Origin: Microvirga arvi
Lineage (GTDB): Bacteria; Pseudomonadota; Alphaproteobacteria; Rhizobiales; Beijerinckiaceae
NCBI RefSeq assembly: GCF_016892765.1
Contig: NZ_JAFEMD010000028.1
Location: forward strand, 1 to 64,000
Reading direction: 5' to 3'
Length of the DNA stretch: 64,000 nt
How positions within the stretch are numbered: position 1 is the first letter of the stretch; each line of letters begins with the position of its first letter. The notes below the pieces were generated by a model, which was given only the letters and a program-made list of their open reading frames with translations, made no database searches and was not told where the DNA came from. The position numbers were made by a program, and so were the translations under genes. Positions 6,784 through 15,247 of this stretch are shown piece after piece.

Positions 6784-9225
6784 ATGTCCAAAAAATCGAA
6801 GAATCTCGTCAGCCTCAACCACCTGCCCGGAATCCTGCTCGCAAGTCAGGCGGAGTGTGAGCGCTGGATCGAGTCCGGACTGATCCCCGTGGCCGAGCGC
6901 CGAATCGTCCATAAGCGTGGGCGCAGCTTCGAAGCACCGATGTTCGATCCGGACGTCGTCTCACAGCTTGCTGCCGAGGTTCCGGCTTGGCGGGCGCAGA
7001 GCGGAGATGAGGCAAGCGACCCTCGCCCTCATGCCCGACGAGGCGCAGAGGACAGGCCTGCTGACCCGTTGCTCGACGATGCAGCGCACCGCCGCCGCCA
7101 GAACATCCTCGCGCCCGTCCGCAGGAATACCGGGCTCTATGTCGCCGAGGACATCCGGCGGATCGAGAGCGGCCGCTGGAAGCCGGAGCGCGTCTTCGCC
7201 GGCTACCGGGCAGTATTCAGTCGCCCCATGCAGGTCTTGCCCGATAGCGACCCAATCGAAATAGCCATCGAATTCGCCTTTGCAGAACCTCTGGAGGTCG
7301 CAGCCGTCGCGCTCGCGCCGTCGCGGGTCGAACGCGCGGAACTGACCGCAGCCTCCGAGGCTCTCGAGGCGAAGCTGGTGGAGTTGCGCGATGCCACGTT
7401 CGAGGCGTGCGAGCAGGAGCTGGCGAGCTGGCGCGACGAACTCGAGACCTATCTCGACGCCTTCGAGGACGCGGACGAGCGACAGGCGATCCTCAGCGGT
7501 ATCCGGGCGGCATTGGAAAAGCTCGACCGAGTCCATGCTTCCGACAAGGGCGGACCCGCCGGCGCAGGCCGAAAGCTGCGCCATAAGCTCGACGATTACC
7601 GCTCCAAGGCGGCCTCCCGACGGCTCCGGCATCTACGCGAAGTGCAGATCCGCGAGGCCTCCGGCTATGAACGCTACGCGGCAATCTTCCCTGTCGCCCG
7701 TTCCCTGAACCGCCGGTTTCTGTTCCTGGCTGGACCGACCAACTCGGGCAAGACCTATGAAGCCCTGAAGCTCGCGCGCGAGGCCGAGGCGGCCGAGATT
7801 CTGTCGCCCCTGCGCCTCCTTGCGCTCGAGCACTTCGAGCGCATGAGCGAGGAGGGGCTTCCTGCCGGCATGGTGACCGGCGAGGAACGGGTCTTGCCGG
7901 AAGGCGCGACGCACATAGCCCGCACCATCGAGACCCTCGATCTCCATCGCGTGGTCGATGTCTGCGTCATCGACGAGGTGCAGATGCTGGGTGACCCGAA
8001 CCGTGGCTGGGCCTGGACACAGGCCATGATCGGCGCGCCTGCGCGACTCGTGGTTCTCACCGGTGCGCCGGAAGCTATCCCGCTCGTGGAGCACCTGCTC
8101 GCCATGACCGGCGAGCCGCTCGAGGTGAAGATCCTCAAGCGCAAGGGCAGGCTGCGCGTCGAGGGTGTTCCGGCAAACCTCAGCAAGCTGATCCGTGGCG
8201 ACGCTGTCGTGGCCTTCACGCGCCGGGATGTGCACGAACTGCGCGCGCGCTTGGTGCATGCCGGCCGCACGGTGGCCACCGTCTACGGTGCGCTGGGGCC
8301 AGAGGTCCGCAGGGCCGAGGCCGCGCGCTTCCGCAATGGCGAGGCCGAGATCCTGGTGGCAACGGACGCCATCGGCATGGGCCTGAATATCGGGCCGTTG
8401 CGCAGGGTCGTCTTCTCCACCCTTCGGAAGTTCGACGGCATGCGCGACCGCCAGCTCACCGCCATGGAGATCAAGCAGATCGCCGGCCGGGCAGGGCGCT
8501 TCGGACACCATGACGAGGGTCTCGTGACAGCCCTGCAGCAGGCGGGAGCCTACGCACAGGTCGAGTCGGTTATCGGGAATGCTTTGACGGGCGATGCCGG
8601 CAAGCTACGGGGCAAGGCCTATGTTCGTCCGAACCAGGAGACCGTGTTGTCTGCGAGCGAGGTGCTGCAGACCGACCGCCTAGGCCGCGTGCTCCGGCAC
8701 CTGAACGATACGCTGGTTGCCGGCCATCCGGATCTGCGCATGGCCGATATGGAGGAGATGATCGATCTGGCCACGCTCCTCGACACGGTGGACATGCCGA
8801 TTCTCGATCGCCTGTCCTACTCCATGGCGCCGGTCGATGGACGCGAGCAGTTGGCTGTCGAACTTCTGATCGACTGGGCTCGCCAGCATGCTCGCGACGG
8901 ACGGGTTCAAGCACCGGATTTCGGTGTCAACACGGACCTCCTGAAGCTGGAAGCCCGGGTGAAGATCGCGACGAGCTGGCTCTGGCTCGCCCAGCGTTAC
9001 CCGGACGTTTTTGAGGATGTGGAAGCCGTGGTCGAATTGCGGGCGAGCCTGAATGCGAAGATTGAGGAAAAGCTCGTTGCGACCTCCGTTTCGCATCGCC
9101 GCAAGCCTGACGAGAAATCGCGGCGTGATCGAAGCGGAAAGGCCGAACGGCAGAAAAAGAATCGCCGCAATCGGGTCAAGGCCGATATTGGTGATGCTGA
9201 GCCCTATCGCTTGAGACAACGTTAA
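6784..9225 (+). CDS. Suv3-like DExH RNA helicase
   Basis: An 813-residue SF2 helicase of the Suv3 group. The Walker A motif is GPTNSGKT at 317-324 and the Walker B/DExH box is DEVQ at 397-400. The motif VVAFTRRDVHELR and the later IGMGLNIGPLRRVVFSTLRKFDG and QIAGRAGRFG are as in mitochondrial Suv3, which unwinds RNA for the degradosome. Residues 1-300 form a less conserved N-terminal part with an acidic helical stretch, and a Suv3 C-terminal-like segment follows near 620-720. The last 50 residues are very basic (RRKPDEKSRRDRSGKAER), suggesting RNA binding. It probably acts in RNA turnover with an exoribonuclease. Confidence 0.88.
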   Translation: MSKKSKNLVSLNHLPGILLASQAECERWIESGLIPVAERRIVHKRGRSFEAPMFDPDVVSQLAAEVPAWRAQSGDEASDPRPHARRGAEDRPADPLLDDAAHRRRQNILAPVRRNTGLYVAEDIRRIESGRWKPERVFAGYRAVFSRPMQVLPDSDPIEIAIEFAFAEPLEVAAVALAPSRVERAELTAASEALEAKLVELRDATFEACEQELASWRDELETYLDAFEDADERQAILSGIRAALEKLDRVHASDKGGPAGAGRKLRHKLDDYRSKAASRRLRHLREVQIREASGYERYAAIFPVARSLNRRFLFLAGPTNSGKTYEALKLAREAEAAEILSPLRLLALEHFERMSEEGLPAGMVTGEERVLPEGATHIARTIETLDLHRVVDVCVIDEVQMLGDPNRGWAWTQAMIGAPARLVVLTGAPEAIPLVEHLLAMTGEPLEVKILKRKGRLRVEGVPANLSKLIRGDAVVAFTRRDVHELRARLVHAGRTVATVYGALGPEVRRAEAARFRNGEAEILVATDAIGMGLNIGPLRRVVFSTLRKFDGMRDRQLTAMEIKQIAGRAGRFGHHDEGLVTALQQAGAYAQVESVIGNALTGDAGKLRGKAYVRPNQETVLSASEVLQTDRLGRVLRHLNDTLVAGHPDLRMADMEEMIDLATLLDTVDMPILDRLSYSMAPVDGREQLAVELLIDWARQHARDGRVQAPDFGVNTDLLKLEARVKIATSWLWLAQRYPDVFEDVEAVVELRASLNAKIEEKLVATSVSHRRKPDEKSRRDRSGKAERQKKNRRNRVKADIGDAEPYRLRQR

Positions 9226-9255
9226 GCCTAAGGCTTCGATGAACGAAGTTTGGAT

Positions 9256-9343
9256 GTCATGGTCGGGCTTGTCCCGGCCATCTCGATGATGTGAGGCGCA
9301 GCGCCTTTCGGATCGGGATTACCGGCACAAGGCCGGTGATGAC
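9256..9343. repeat. Intergenic palindromic repeat, REP/BIME-like (copy 1)
   Basis: Two hairpins (GGTCGGGCTTGTCCCGGCCA and ACCGGCACAAGGCCGGT) are enclosed by complementary ends (GTCAT at 9256 and ATGAC at 9343). The inner arms near TCTCGAT and ATCGGGAT also pair. A close relative occurs at 50395-50483 in another intergenic gap, so this is a dispersed element rather than a private terminator. It lies downstream of two convergent genes. Confidence 0.8.
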
Positions 9344-9369
9344 GACAGAAAGTGAACCGCCCGCCAGCC

Positions 9370-10542
9370 TCAGGCCGCAAGCTCCTGCTCGACGAGCGCC
9401 ACCCAAAAGGCAACGCCTGTTGGAATGGCCTTGTCATTGAAGTCGTAGGCTGCGTTGTGGTGAAGCGCTCCGTCAACCGCAGGGCCGTTTCCGAGCCACA
9501 CATAAGCGCCGGGCGCAGCCTCACTGAGGAAGGCGAAATCATCACCGGCCGTCGAGGGCTCAAAATTCGTCACGACCTTCGAGCCGCAGACGGCCTGCGC
9601 CGCCTTCAATGCGCGGGCCGTCGCGTCGGGATGATTGATCACGGGCGGGATGCGCCGGCGGAATTCATAGACCACATCTATGTCGAACATCGCAGCGACG
9701 CCCCTGGCGAGGCGCCCGATCTCTGCTTCGAGCTGGTCGCGCACCTCGGCGGAATAGGCTCGGGCTGTGCCGCCGATCTCAACCACATCCGGAATGACGT
9801 TTAGTGCCCGCGGGTCGCCCGCCTGCACCGAGCAGGCGCTCACCACCGCAGGCTGCAGCGGGTTGACTACGCGTCCGACAATGGTCTGCAGGGCCGAGAG
9901 GAAGTGGCCGCTCGCCGTGATCGGATCCTTGCCGAGATGCGGCTTGGCACCGTGGGTGCCGACGCCCTTGAAGGTCACGAACCAGCTGTCGGACGAGGCA
10001 AGCTGCGGACCTGCGGTGACGGCCATTTCGTCGACGGCCAATCCCGGCATGTTGTGGAGCCCATATACCGCATCGCATGGGAAAAGATCGAACAGTCCGT
10101 CCTCGACCATCTTCTTGGCGCCACCCCGACCTTCCTCCGCCGGCTGGAAGATGAAATGCACCGTGCCGGAGAAATTGCGTGTTTTGGCGAGGTGGCGGGC
10201 AGCCCCGAGCAGCAGGGTCGTATGCCCGTCGTGGCCACAGGCATGCATCTTGCCGGGAAATCGCGACGTGTAGGGCCGCTTCGCCTGCTCCGGCATCGCC
10301 AGAGCATCCATGTCGGCACGGAGGCCGATGGTACGCTTGCCGTTGCCGACCCGCAGGGTACCGACCACACCCGTCTTGCCCAGGCCCCGATGAACCCGAA
10401 GGCCCGCTTCCTCCAGCAGGTTGGCGACGATCTCGCTCGTGCGCTCCTCCTCGAAGCCCAGTTCCGGATATGCATGCAGATCCTGGCGAAGGCTTCGCAG
10501 GAATGGTAGGTCGGCCTGGATGAGATCCTGAAGGAGCATCAT
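9370..10542 (-). CDS. M20 family amidohydrolase (hippurate hydrolase/aminoacylase-like)
   Basis: A 390-residue metallohydrolase of the M20D group. Motifs: RQDLHAYPELGFEE at the N-terminus, GLRADMDALAM, KMHACGHDGHTTLLLG (metal-binding Cys/His), FIFQPAEEGRGGA, and HHNAAYDFND near the end. Such enzymes release amino acids from N-acyl or N-carbamoyl derivatives in the cytosol. The start at 10542 is chosen over an upstream ATG at 10572 and longer frames because AGGA precedes it at suitable distance and the domain begins there. It is divergent from the phosphoribosyltransferase at 10639. Confidence 0.9.
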   Translation of the reverse strand: MMLLQDLIQADLPFLRSLRQDLHAYPELGFEEERTSEIVANLLEEAGLRVHRGLGKTGVVGTLRVGNGKRTIGLRADMDALAMPEQAKRPYTSRFPGKMHACGHDGHTTLLLGAARHLAKTRNFSGTVHFIFQPAEEGRGGAKKMVEDGLFDLFPCDAVYGLHNMPGLAVDEMAVTAGPQLASSDSWFVTFKGVGTHGAKPHLGKDPITASGHFLSALQTIVGRVVNPLQPAVVSACSVQAGDPRALNVIPDVVEIGGTARAYSAEVRDQLEAEIGRLARGVAAMFDIDVVYEFRRRIPPVINHPDATARALKAAQAVCGSKVVTNFEPSTAGDDFAFLSEAAPGAYVWLGNGPAVDGALHHNAAYDFNDKAIPTGVAFWVALVEQELAA

Positions 10543-10638
10543 GCTGTCGTCCTGGGTATCCCGTTTGGGCATGTTCGATAGCGCGGCGATGGTCAGGCTA
10601 CAATCACCGTTCTCGCAGCCGATGGACAAGGACAAGCG

Positions 10639-11325
10639 ATGCAACCTCATGACTTCTGGCAGGAGATTCATCCTCCCTTGACCTTCGAGCGTCAGCCGAC
10701 AGATGGGCACCGCGGTTTTTATCCGGCGGAGTTCGAGGACGGGCGGCAGCTGCGCCTTCCCATCCGTGAGCTGGCGGATGGGGAGCATGCCCTGGCCTCC
10801 CTCATCATCAACCAGGCCGGCTTCGCCGTCGAGGAGGCTCTTTGCTCCAGCCTGGCTGAAAAGGTCCGCGCTTTCGAGCCGGAGGTGGTGGTCGGGCTTC
10901 CGACGCTGGGGCTCACCCTAGCGAGCGGTACGGCGAAGAAACTTGGGCTGAGCCGCTACGTTCCGCTCGGGACCTCCCGCAAGTTCTGGTACACGGAGGA
11001 CCTTTCGGTGCCGATGACCTCCATCACCAGCCCGGAGCAGCTCAAGCGCCTCTATCTCGACCCGCGCATGCTGCCCGTGATCGAGAACAGGCGTGTTCTG
11101 CTCGTGGACGATGTCATCAGCAGCGGACGATCGATTGCCGCAGCGCTGGACCTCCTTTCCTCATGCGGGGTCAGACCTGTCGCCATCGGCGCGGCGATGC
11201 TGCAGACGGATGCGTGGCGGGAGAAGCTCGCGGCCATCGATCTCGCGTGGCCGGATCGCGTCGTCGGCGTGCTTCGGACCCCACGCCTGGAGCGGACAGA
11301 AACCGGCGGGTGGGCAGCTGAATAG
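10639..11325 (+). CDS. Phosphoribosyltransferase family protein
   Basis: A 228-residue type I PRTase. The PRPP-binding loop is VLLVDDVISSGRS around residues 153-165 (D157, D158, S161-S165), and the flexible loop region (SRKFWYTEDLSVPMTSITSP) precedes it as in adenine/xanthine/orotate PRTases. It would transfer phosphoribose from PRPP to a nucleobase. The base is not assignable from motifs. Its position 160 bp upstream of the ABC-deaminase operon and near adenine deaminase and nucleoside hydrolase genes suggests purine salvage. Confidence 0.85.
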   Translation: MQPHDFWQEIHPPLTFERQPTDGHRGFYPAEFEDGRQLRLPIRELADGEHALASLIINQAGFAVEEALCSSLAEKVRAFEPEVVVGLPTLGLTLASGTAKKLGLSRYVPLGTSRKFWYTEDLSVPMTSITSPEQLKRLYLDPRMLPVIENRRVLLVDDVISSGRSIAAALDLLSSCGVRPVAIGAAMLQTDAWREKLAAIDLAWPDRVVGVLRTPRLERTETGGWAAE

Positions 11326-11484
11326 CCCCTTTTCGATTTGCGAGCATTTTGGGCAGAATGGCTGTAACGTGGGCAGCCACCTCAAGAAGCGGGGCTTTCC
11401 CGAGGCCACGGTTGTGTTAATGCCTGTGCTCTGGGGCGGGTGTCCCTTTCGGTGGTGAAACCTTGGAACGTAGGAGACCTTAAG

Positions 11485-12525
11485 ATGGTAGGGCGTTGGC
11501 AAAAACCAATTGCGAGCATGGCCTTTGTTCTGGCGGCGCTGTCTGCAGCCCCGGCCATGGCTCAGAACAAGACGCTCACGATCTCCTGGTGGGGCTTCAA
11601 CGGCGACAAGCTCGAAGAAATCGTCCTCAAGCCGTTCCGCGCCCAATGCGGCTGCGAGCTGGTCTTCGAGACCGGCAACAACGCCGACCGCCTGAACAAG
11701 ATCAAGATCCGCGGCGGCAGCGGCGTCGACGTGGTCTATCTGACCGACAGTTACTCTCAGCTCGGCATCCAGGAGGGCCTGTTCCAGCCCGTCGACCGCT
11801 CCAAGCTCCCCAACCTCAACGGAATCTATGAGCTGGCCCGCGCCCCGCAGGGCCAATTCGGGCCGGCCTACACCATCGGCCGTGTCGGCATCATCTATGA
11901 CAGCGCCAAGGTCAGCGCTCCGATCACCTCCTGGAACGACCTGTGGCGTGAAGACCTCAAGCGCCGCGTCTCGCTGCCCGGCATCACCACCACCGCCGGC
12001 CCGATGACGGTTCTGGTTGCCGCCAGCAAGGCGGGCGTCGATCCGTACAAGGACGAAAAGGCCGCCTTCAAGGCCCTTGAGCAGCTGAAGCCCAACGTGG
12101 TGAAGAACTACAACACCGGCTCCGAGCTCGTGAATCTGTTCTCCACCGGCGAGGTCTCCGTCGCCATGGCACAGGACTTCACCCTGGCCCAGATCCAGGC
12201 GGCCGTGCCGACGGTGCGCTGGGCGGAGCTGAAGGAGGGCGACTATGCGACCCTCAACACGGTGAACGTCGCCAAGGGCGCCGCAAACCCGGAACTCGCG
12301 CATCAGTTCATCAACTTCATCCTCGATCCCAAGATCCAGCAGACCCTGGCCGAGCGGGGCGTGGACGCGCCCGTTGCCACCGCGGTGCAGCTGAAGCCCG
12401 AGGAGGCTGCCCGCTGGACCTATGGGCCCAAGATGATCTCGTCGCTCAAGCGGCTCGACTATGAGAAGCTCAATGCGGCCAAGAACGATTGGCTCGATGC
12501 CTGGAGCGAGGTCTTCGGGAAGTAA
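11485..12525 (+). CDS. ABC transporter periplasmic solute-binding protein, PotD-like
   Basis: A 346-residue protein with a signal peptide (residues 1-26, cleavage after AMA in AAPAMAQN). The mature part TLTISWWGFNGDKLEEIVLKPF is typical of the spermidine/putrescine/Fe(III)-type binding proteins (family 1, PotD/AfuA-like). The ATG at 11485 is supported by AGGAG at 11472-11476. It begins an operon with two permeases, an ATPase and a deaminase, so the ligand is probably a nitrogenous compound handled by that enzyme rather than a polyamine; this is inferred from context. Confidence 0.9.
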   Translation: MVGRWQKPIASMAFVLAALSAAPAMAQNKTLTISWWGFNGDKLEEIVLKPFRAQCGCELVFETGNNADRLNKIKIRGGSGVDVVYLTDSYSQLGIQEGLFQPVDRSKLPNLNGIYELARAPQGQFGPAYTIGRVGIIYDSAKVSAPITSWNDLWREDLKRRVSLPGITTTAGPMTVLVAASKAGVDPYKDEKAAFKALEQLKPNVVKNYNTGSELVNLFSTGEVSVAMAQDFTLAQIQAAVPTVRWAELKEGDYATLNTVNVAKGAANPELAHQFINFILDPKIQQTLAERGVDAPVATAVQLKPEEAARWTYGPKMISSLKRLDYEKLNAAKNDWLDAWSEVFGK

Positions 12526-12535
12526 TCCAGCCACC

Positions 12536-13384
12536 ATGACCTCAAGACGCTTCTGGCGCCGGAACGGCGCAACCGGGTGGGCGCTCTCTGCGCCCGCCAC
12601 GCTCGCCGTCATCGGCTTCCTGCTCGTGCCGATCGGGGCCGTGATCGCCGGCACCTTCATGGACCCGCGCGGGGTCTTTGCCCCTTACGTCTCCTATTTC
12701 AACAGCGGCTTCCGTACGACCGTCCTGTTCAGGACGCTCCAGATTGCGGCGCTGACAACCATCATATCGCTGATCTTCGGCTTCATGACCGCCTATGTGG
12801 TGTCGCGTGCGCCAGGAAAGCTCAAGAGCCTGCTCATCGTGGCGGCCGTGTTCCCGCTGCTCACGGGCGTCGTGGTACGCGCCTTTGCCTGGCTCATTAT
12901 CCTTGGCCGCAACGGCATTCTCAACCAGACCCTGCTCTCGCTCGGCATCGTCAACGAGCCGCTCGAGATGCTCTACACCCAAGGGGCGGTCATCATCGGC
13001 ATGGTCTATCTGTTCGTGCCGCTCATGGTTCTCTCCCTGGTCGGCGTGCTGGAGAACATCCCCAAGGATGTGCTGCAGGCTTCCTCCTCGCTCGGCGCAT
13101 CCCCGATGGCGACGTTCTGGCAGGTGCTGCTCCCCTTGGCTGTGCCCGGCCTGATTGTCGGCGCCGTGCTGGTCTTCACCGGCAGCTTCACAGCCTATGC
13201 CACCCCGCAGCTGCTCGGCGGCGAGCGCCAGACCGTGCTCGCGACCCTGCTTCAGCAGCGCGCCATGGTATCCTTCGACTGGGTCGGAGCCTCGACGATC
13301 GCGGCCATCATGACGGTGATCACCATCACCATCGTTCTCGCGATGACCCACGTCGCTCGCCGCATCAATCCCATGGCCACGTGA
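12536..13384 (+). CDS. ABC transporter permease, PotB/PotH-like
   Basis: A 282-residue inner-membrane permease with about six helices. The cytoplasmic EAA-like loop is LQASSSLGASPMATFWQVLLP, the contact site for the ATPase. The ATG at 12536 follows the binding-protein stop by 10 bp; the longer frame from 12461 would overlap that gene. Its stop TGA overlaps the next ATG by one base, indicating translational coupling with the second permease. Confidence 0.92.
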   Translation: MTSRRFWRRNGATGWALSAPATLAVIGFLLVPIGAVIAGTFMDPRGVFAPYVSYFNSGFRTTVLFRTLQIAALTTIISLIFGFMTAYVVSRAPGKLKSLLIVAAVFPLLTGVVVRAFAWLIILGRNGILNQTLLSLGIVNEPLEMLYTQGAVIIGMVYLFVPLMVLSLVGVLENIPKDVLQASSSLGASPMATFWQVLLPLAVPGLIVGAVLVFTGSFTAYATPQLLGGERQTVLATLLQQRAMVSFDWVGASTIAAIMTVITITIVLAMTHVARRINPMAT

Positions 13385-14172
13385 TGTCCGACAGACCTCA
13401 TCCCATCCTCATCGCCGTTGCGGCGCTGGTCTATCTCTTCCTGATGCTGCCGCTCGTCATCGTGGTCGGCGCGGCGCTGAGCGACACGACCTACCTGACC
13501 TTCCCGCCGCAGGGGCTGTCCCTGCGCTGGTTCGAGAACATCTTCGCGATCAGTGCATTCCGCCGGACCATAGTCACGAGCCTGCAGATCGCCTTCACGG
13601 GAACTCTGCTCGCACTCCTGATCGGCATTCCGGCGGCCTATGCCCTGAACCGCTTCCGGGTCGAGCTGCCGAAATGGCTCGGGACGCTGTTCGTCCTGCC
13701 GATCCTCGTCCCTGAGATCGTCTTCGGCTTCGCGCTGCTGAAGTCGCTGACGGTTGGCACGGGAGTACCGATCTTCGCGGCTCTCCTCATCGGTCATACG
13801 CTTCTCGTGCTGCCTTATGTGGTTCGTGTGATCAGCGCGAGCCTGGCCTCGTTCGACTTTTCCATCGAGGAGGCGGCGATCAGCTTAGGGAGCGCGCCTG
13901 TGAAGACCTTCTTCACCATCGTGCTGCCGAACGTGAGGGCAGGGGTGATCGCGGCCTTCATCCTCGCCTTCATCACCTCGCTCAACGACGTGTCGGTGTC
14001 GCTCTTCCTGACCGGGCCGGGGATCAGCACCCTGCCGATCCAGATTCTCGCCCATGTGGAGCAATTCTTCGACCCCACCGTCGCGTCCGTCTCCGTGCTC
14101 CTGATGTTTCTCACCGTGGCCGTCATGGTCGTGGTGGAGCGAACTCTCGGCCTTACCTTTCTTGCGAAGTAG
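13384..14172 (+). CDS. ABC transporter permease, PotC/PotI-like
   Basis: A 262-residue permease with six predicted helices and an EAA loop (IEEAAISLGSAPVKTFFTIV). It starts at the ATG inside TGATG, overlapping the first permease stop by one base. A much longer open frame exists upstream in the same phase (from 12577), but that part is a shadow of the first permease. Together the two permeases form the heterodimeric channel of the importer. Confidence 0.92.
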   Translation: MSDRPHPILIAVAALVYLFLMLPLVIVVGAALSDTTYLTFPPQGLSLRWFENIFAISAFRRTIVTSLQIAFTGTLLALLIGIPAAYALNRFRVELPKWLGTLFVLPILVPEIVFGFALLKSLTVGTGVPIFAALLIGHTLLVLPYVVRVISASLASFDFSIEEAAISLGSAPVKTFFTIVLPNVRAGVIAAFILAFITSLNDVSVSLFLTGPGISTLPIQILAHVEQFFDPTVASVSVLLMFLTVAVMVVVERTLGLTFLAK

Positions 14173-14179
14173 CTTTTAC

Positions 14180-15247
14180 GTGACACAGCCCCTCGATCTC
14201 CATGCCGTCTCGGCCCATTACGGAACGACCAAGGTTCTCGAAGACCTTTCGCTCTCAGTCCAGGCCGGCGAACTCGTGTCGCTTCTCGGAGCCAGCGGCT
14301 GCGGGAAGACCACGACCCTGCGTCTCATTGCAGGCTTCCTCTCGCCGACCGCCGGATCGATCCAGCTTGGGGGGAGGGACCTGACGCGGCTGCCACCTCA
14401 TAAGCGCGATATCGGCCTCGTCTTCCAGAACTACGCTTTGTTTCCGCATCTCTCCGTCCTCGACAACGTGGCGTTCGGGCTGAAACAGCGGGACATCCCG
14501 TCCGCAGAGCGCCGGAAGCGCGCCACGGCCATGCTGGAGCGCGTGGGCCTTGCGGCTTTGGCGGATCGTGCGCCCGGAGCGCTCTCGGGCGGCCAGAAGC
14601 AGCGCGTCGCCCTGGCGCGGGCTCTCGTCATCGAGCCGCCACTCCTGATGTTCGACGAGCCTCTCTCGAATCTCGATGCCAAGCTCAGGGTCGACATGCG
14701 CGTGGAGATCCGCCAGTTGCAGCGGTCGAATGGCACCACCTCCGTCTATGTCACCCACGACCAGGAGGAGGCCTTCTCGATTTCCGACCGCGTCGCCATC
14801 ATGAATGCCGGTAGGTTGATGCAGTTCGACAAGCCTGAGGTGCTTTACCGACGCCCTGCCAATCCCTTTGTGGCCCGCTTCGTCGGGTTCGAGAACATCA
14901 TCCCCTTCAAGGTCATCTCCCGTGACGGCGAGATGGTGACGGCAGAGACCGCCGGAATGACCCTGCGACTGTCGCAGGCCGTCTATGGCGCGATCCCTGA
15001 TACCTTCCTGCTCGCTACAAGGCCCGATGGTCTGATGGTGTCCACCGATCCCGCCGCCAAAGGCCTTCCGGCTCAATTGGGCCTGCGGACCTACCTCGGC
15101 CGTGCCTATCAGTACCAGTGCGAGACCTCCGCCGGCCATCTTGTCGCCAATGGCAGCCTCACGACCCCGCTCGAGGCGGGCACCGGGGTGAAGCTCGTGC
15201 CCGTGCCGGAGCAGTGCACGATCCTCGCGACCGAGGATGCCCGGTGA
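14180..15247 (+). CDS. ABC transporter ATP-binding protein, PotA-like
   Basis: A 355-residue ATPase. Walker A is GASGCGKTT at 37-45; the Q-loop (VFQNYALFPHL), signature (LSGGQKQR), Walker B (MFDEPLSNLDAKL) and H-loop (VTHDQEEAF) are all present. A C-terminal TOBE region of about 110 residues follows, as in PotA/MalK-type subunits. No ATG is available: GTG at 14180 or TTG at 14162 can start it. GTG is preferred because it lies after the permease stop. Its own stop overlaps the deaminase ATG by one base. Confidence 0.92.
   Translation: MTQPLDLHAVSAHYGTTKVLEDLSLSVQAGELVSLLGASGCGKTTTLRLIAGFLSPTAGSIQLGGRDLTRLPPHKRDIGLVFQNYALFPHLSVLDNVAFGLKQRDIPSAERRKRATAMLERVGLAALADRAPGALSGGQKQRVALARALVIEPPLLMFDEPLSNLDAKLRVDMRVEIRQLQRSNGTTSVYVTHDQEEAFSISDRVAIMNAGRLMQFDKPEVLYRRPANPFVARFVGFENIIPFKVISRDGEMVTAETAGMTLRLSQAVYGAIPDTFLLATRPDGLMVSTDPAAKGLPAQLGLRTYLGRAYQYQCETSAGHLVANGSLTTPLEAGTGVKLVPVPEQCTILATEDAR

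Noticed and set aside
12577..13383. Upstream extension of the second permease frame
   Set aside because: It reads the first permease out of frame and is Arg/His-rich. The true gene starts at 13384 in TGATG.
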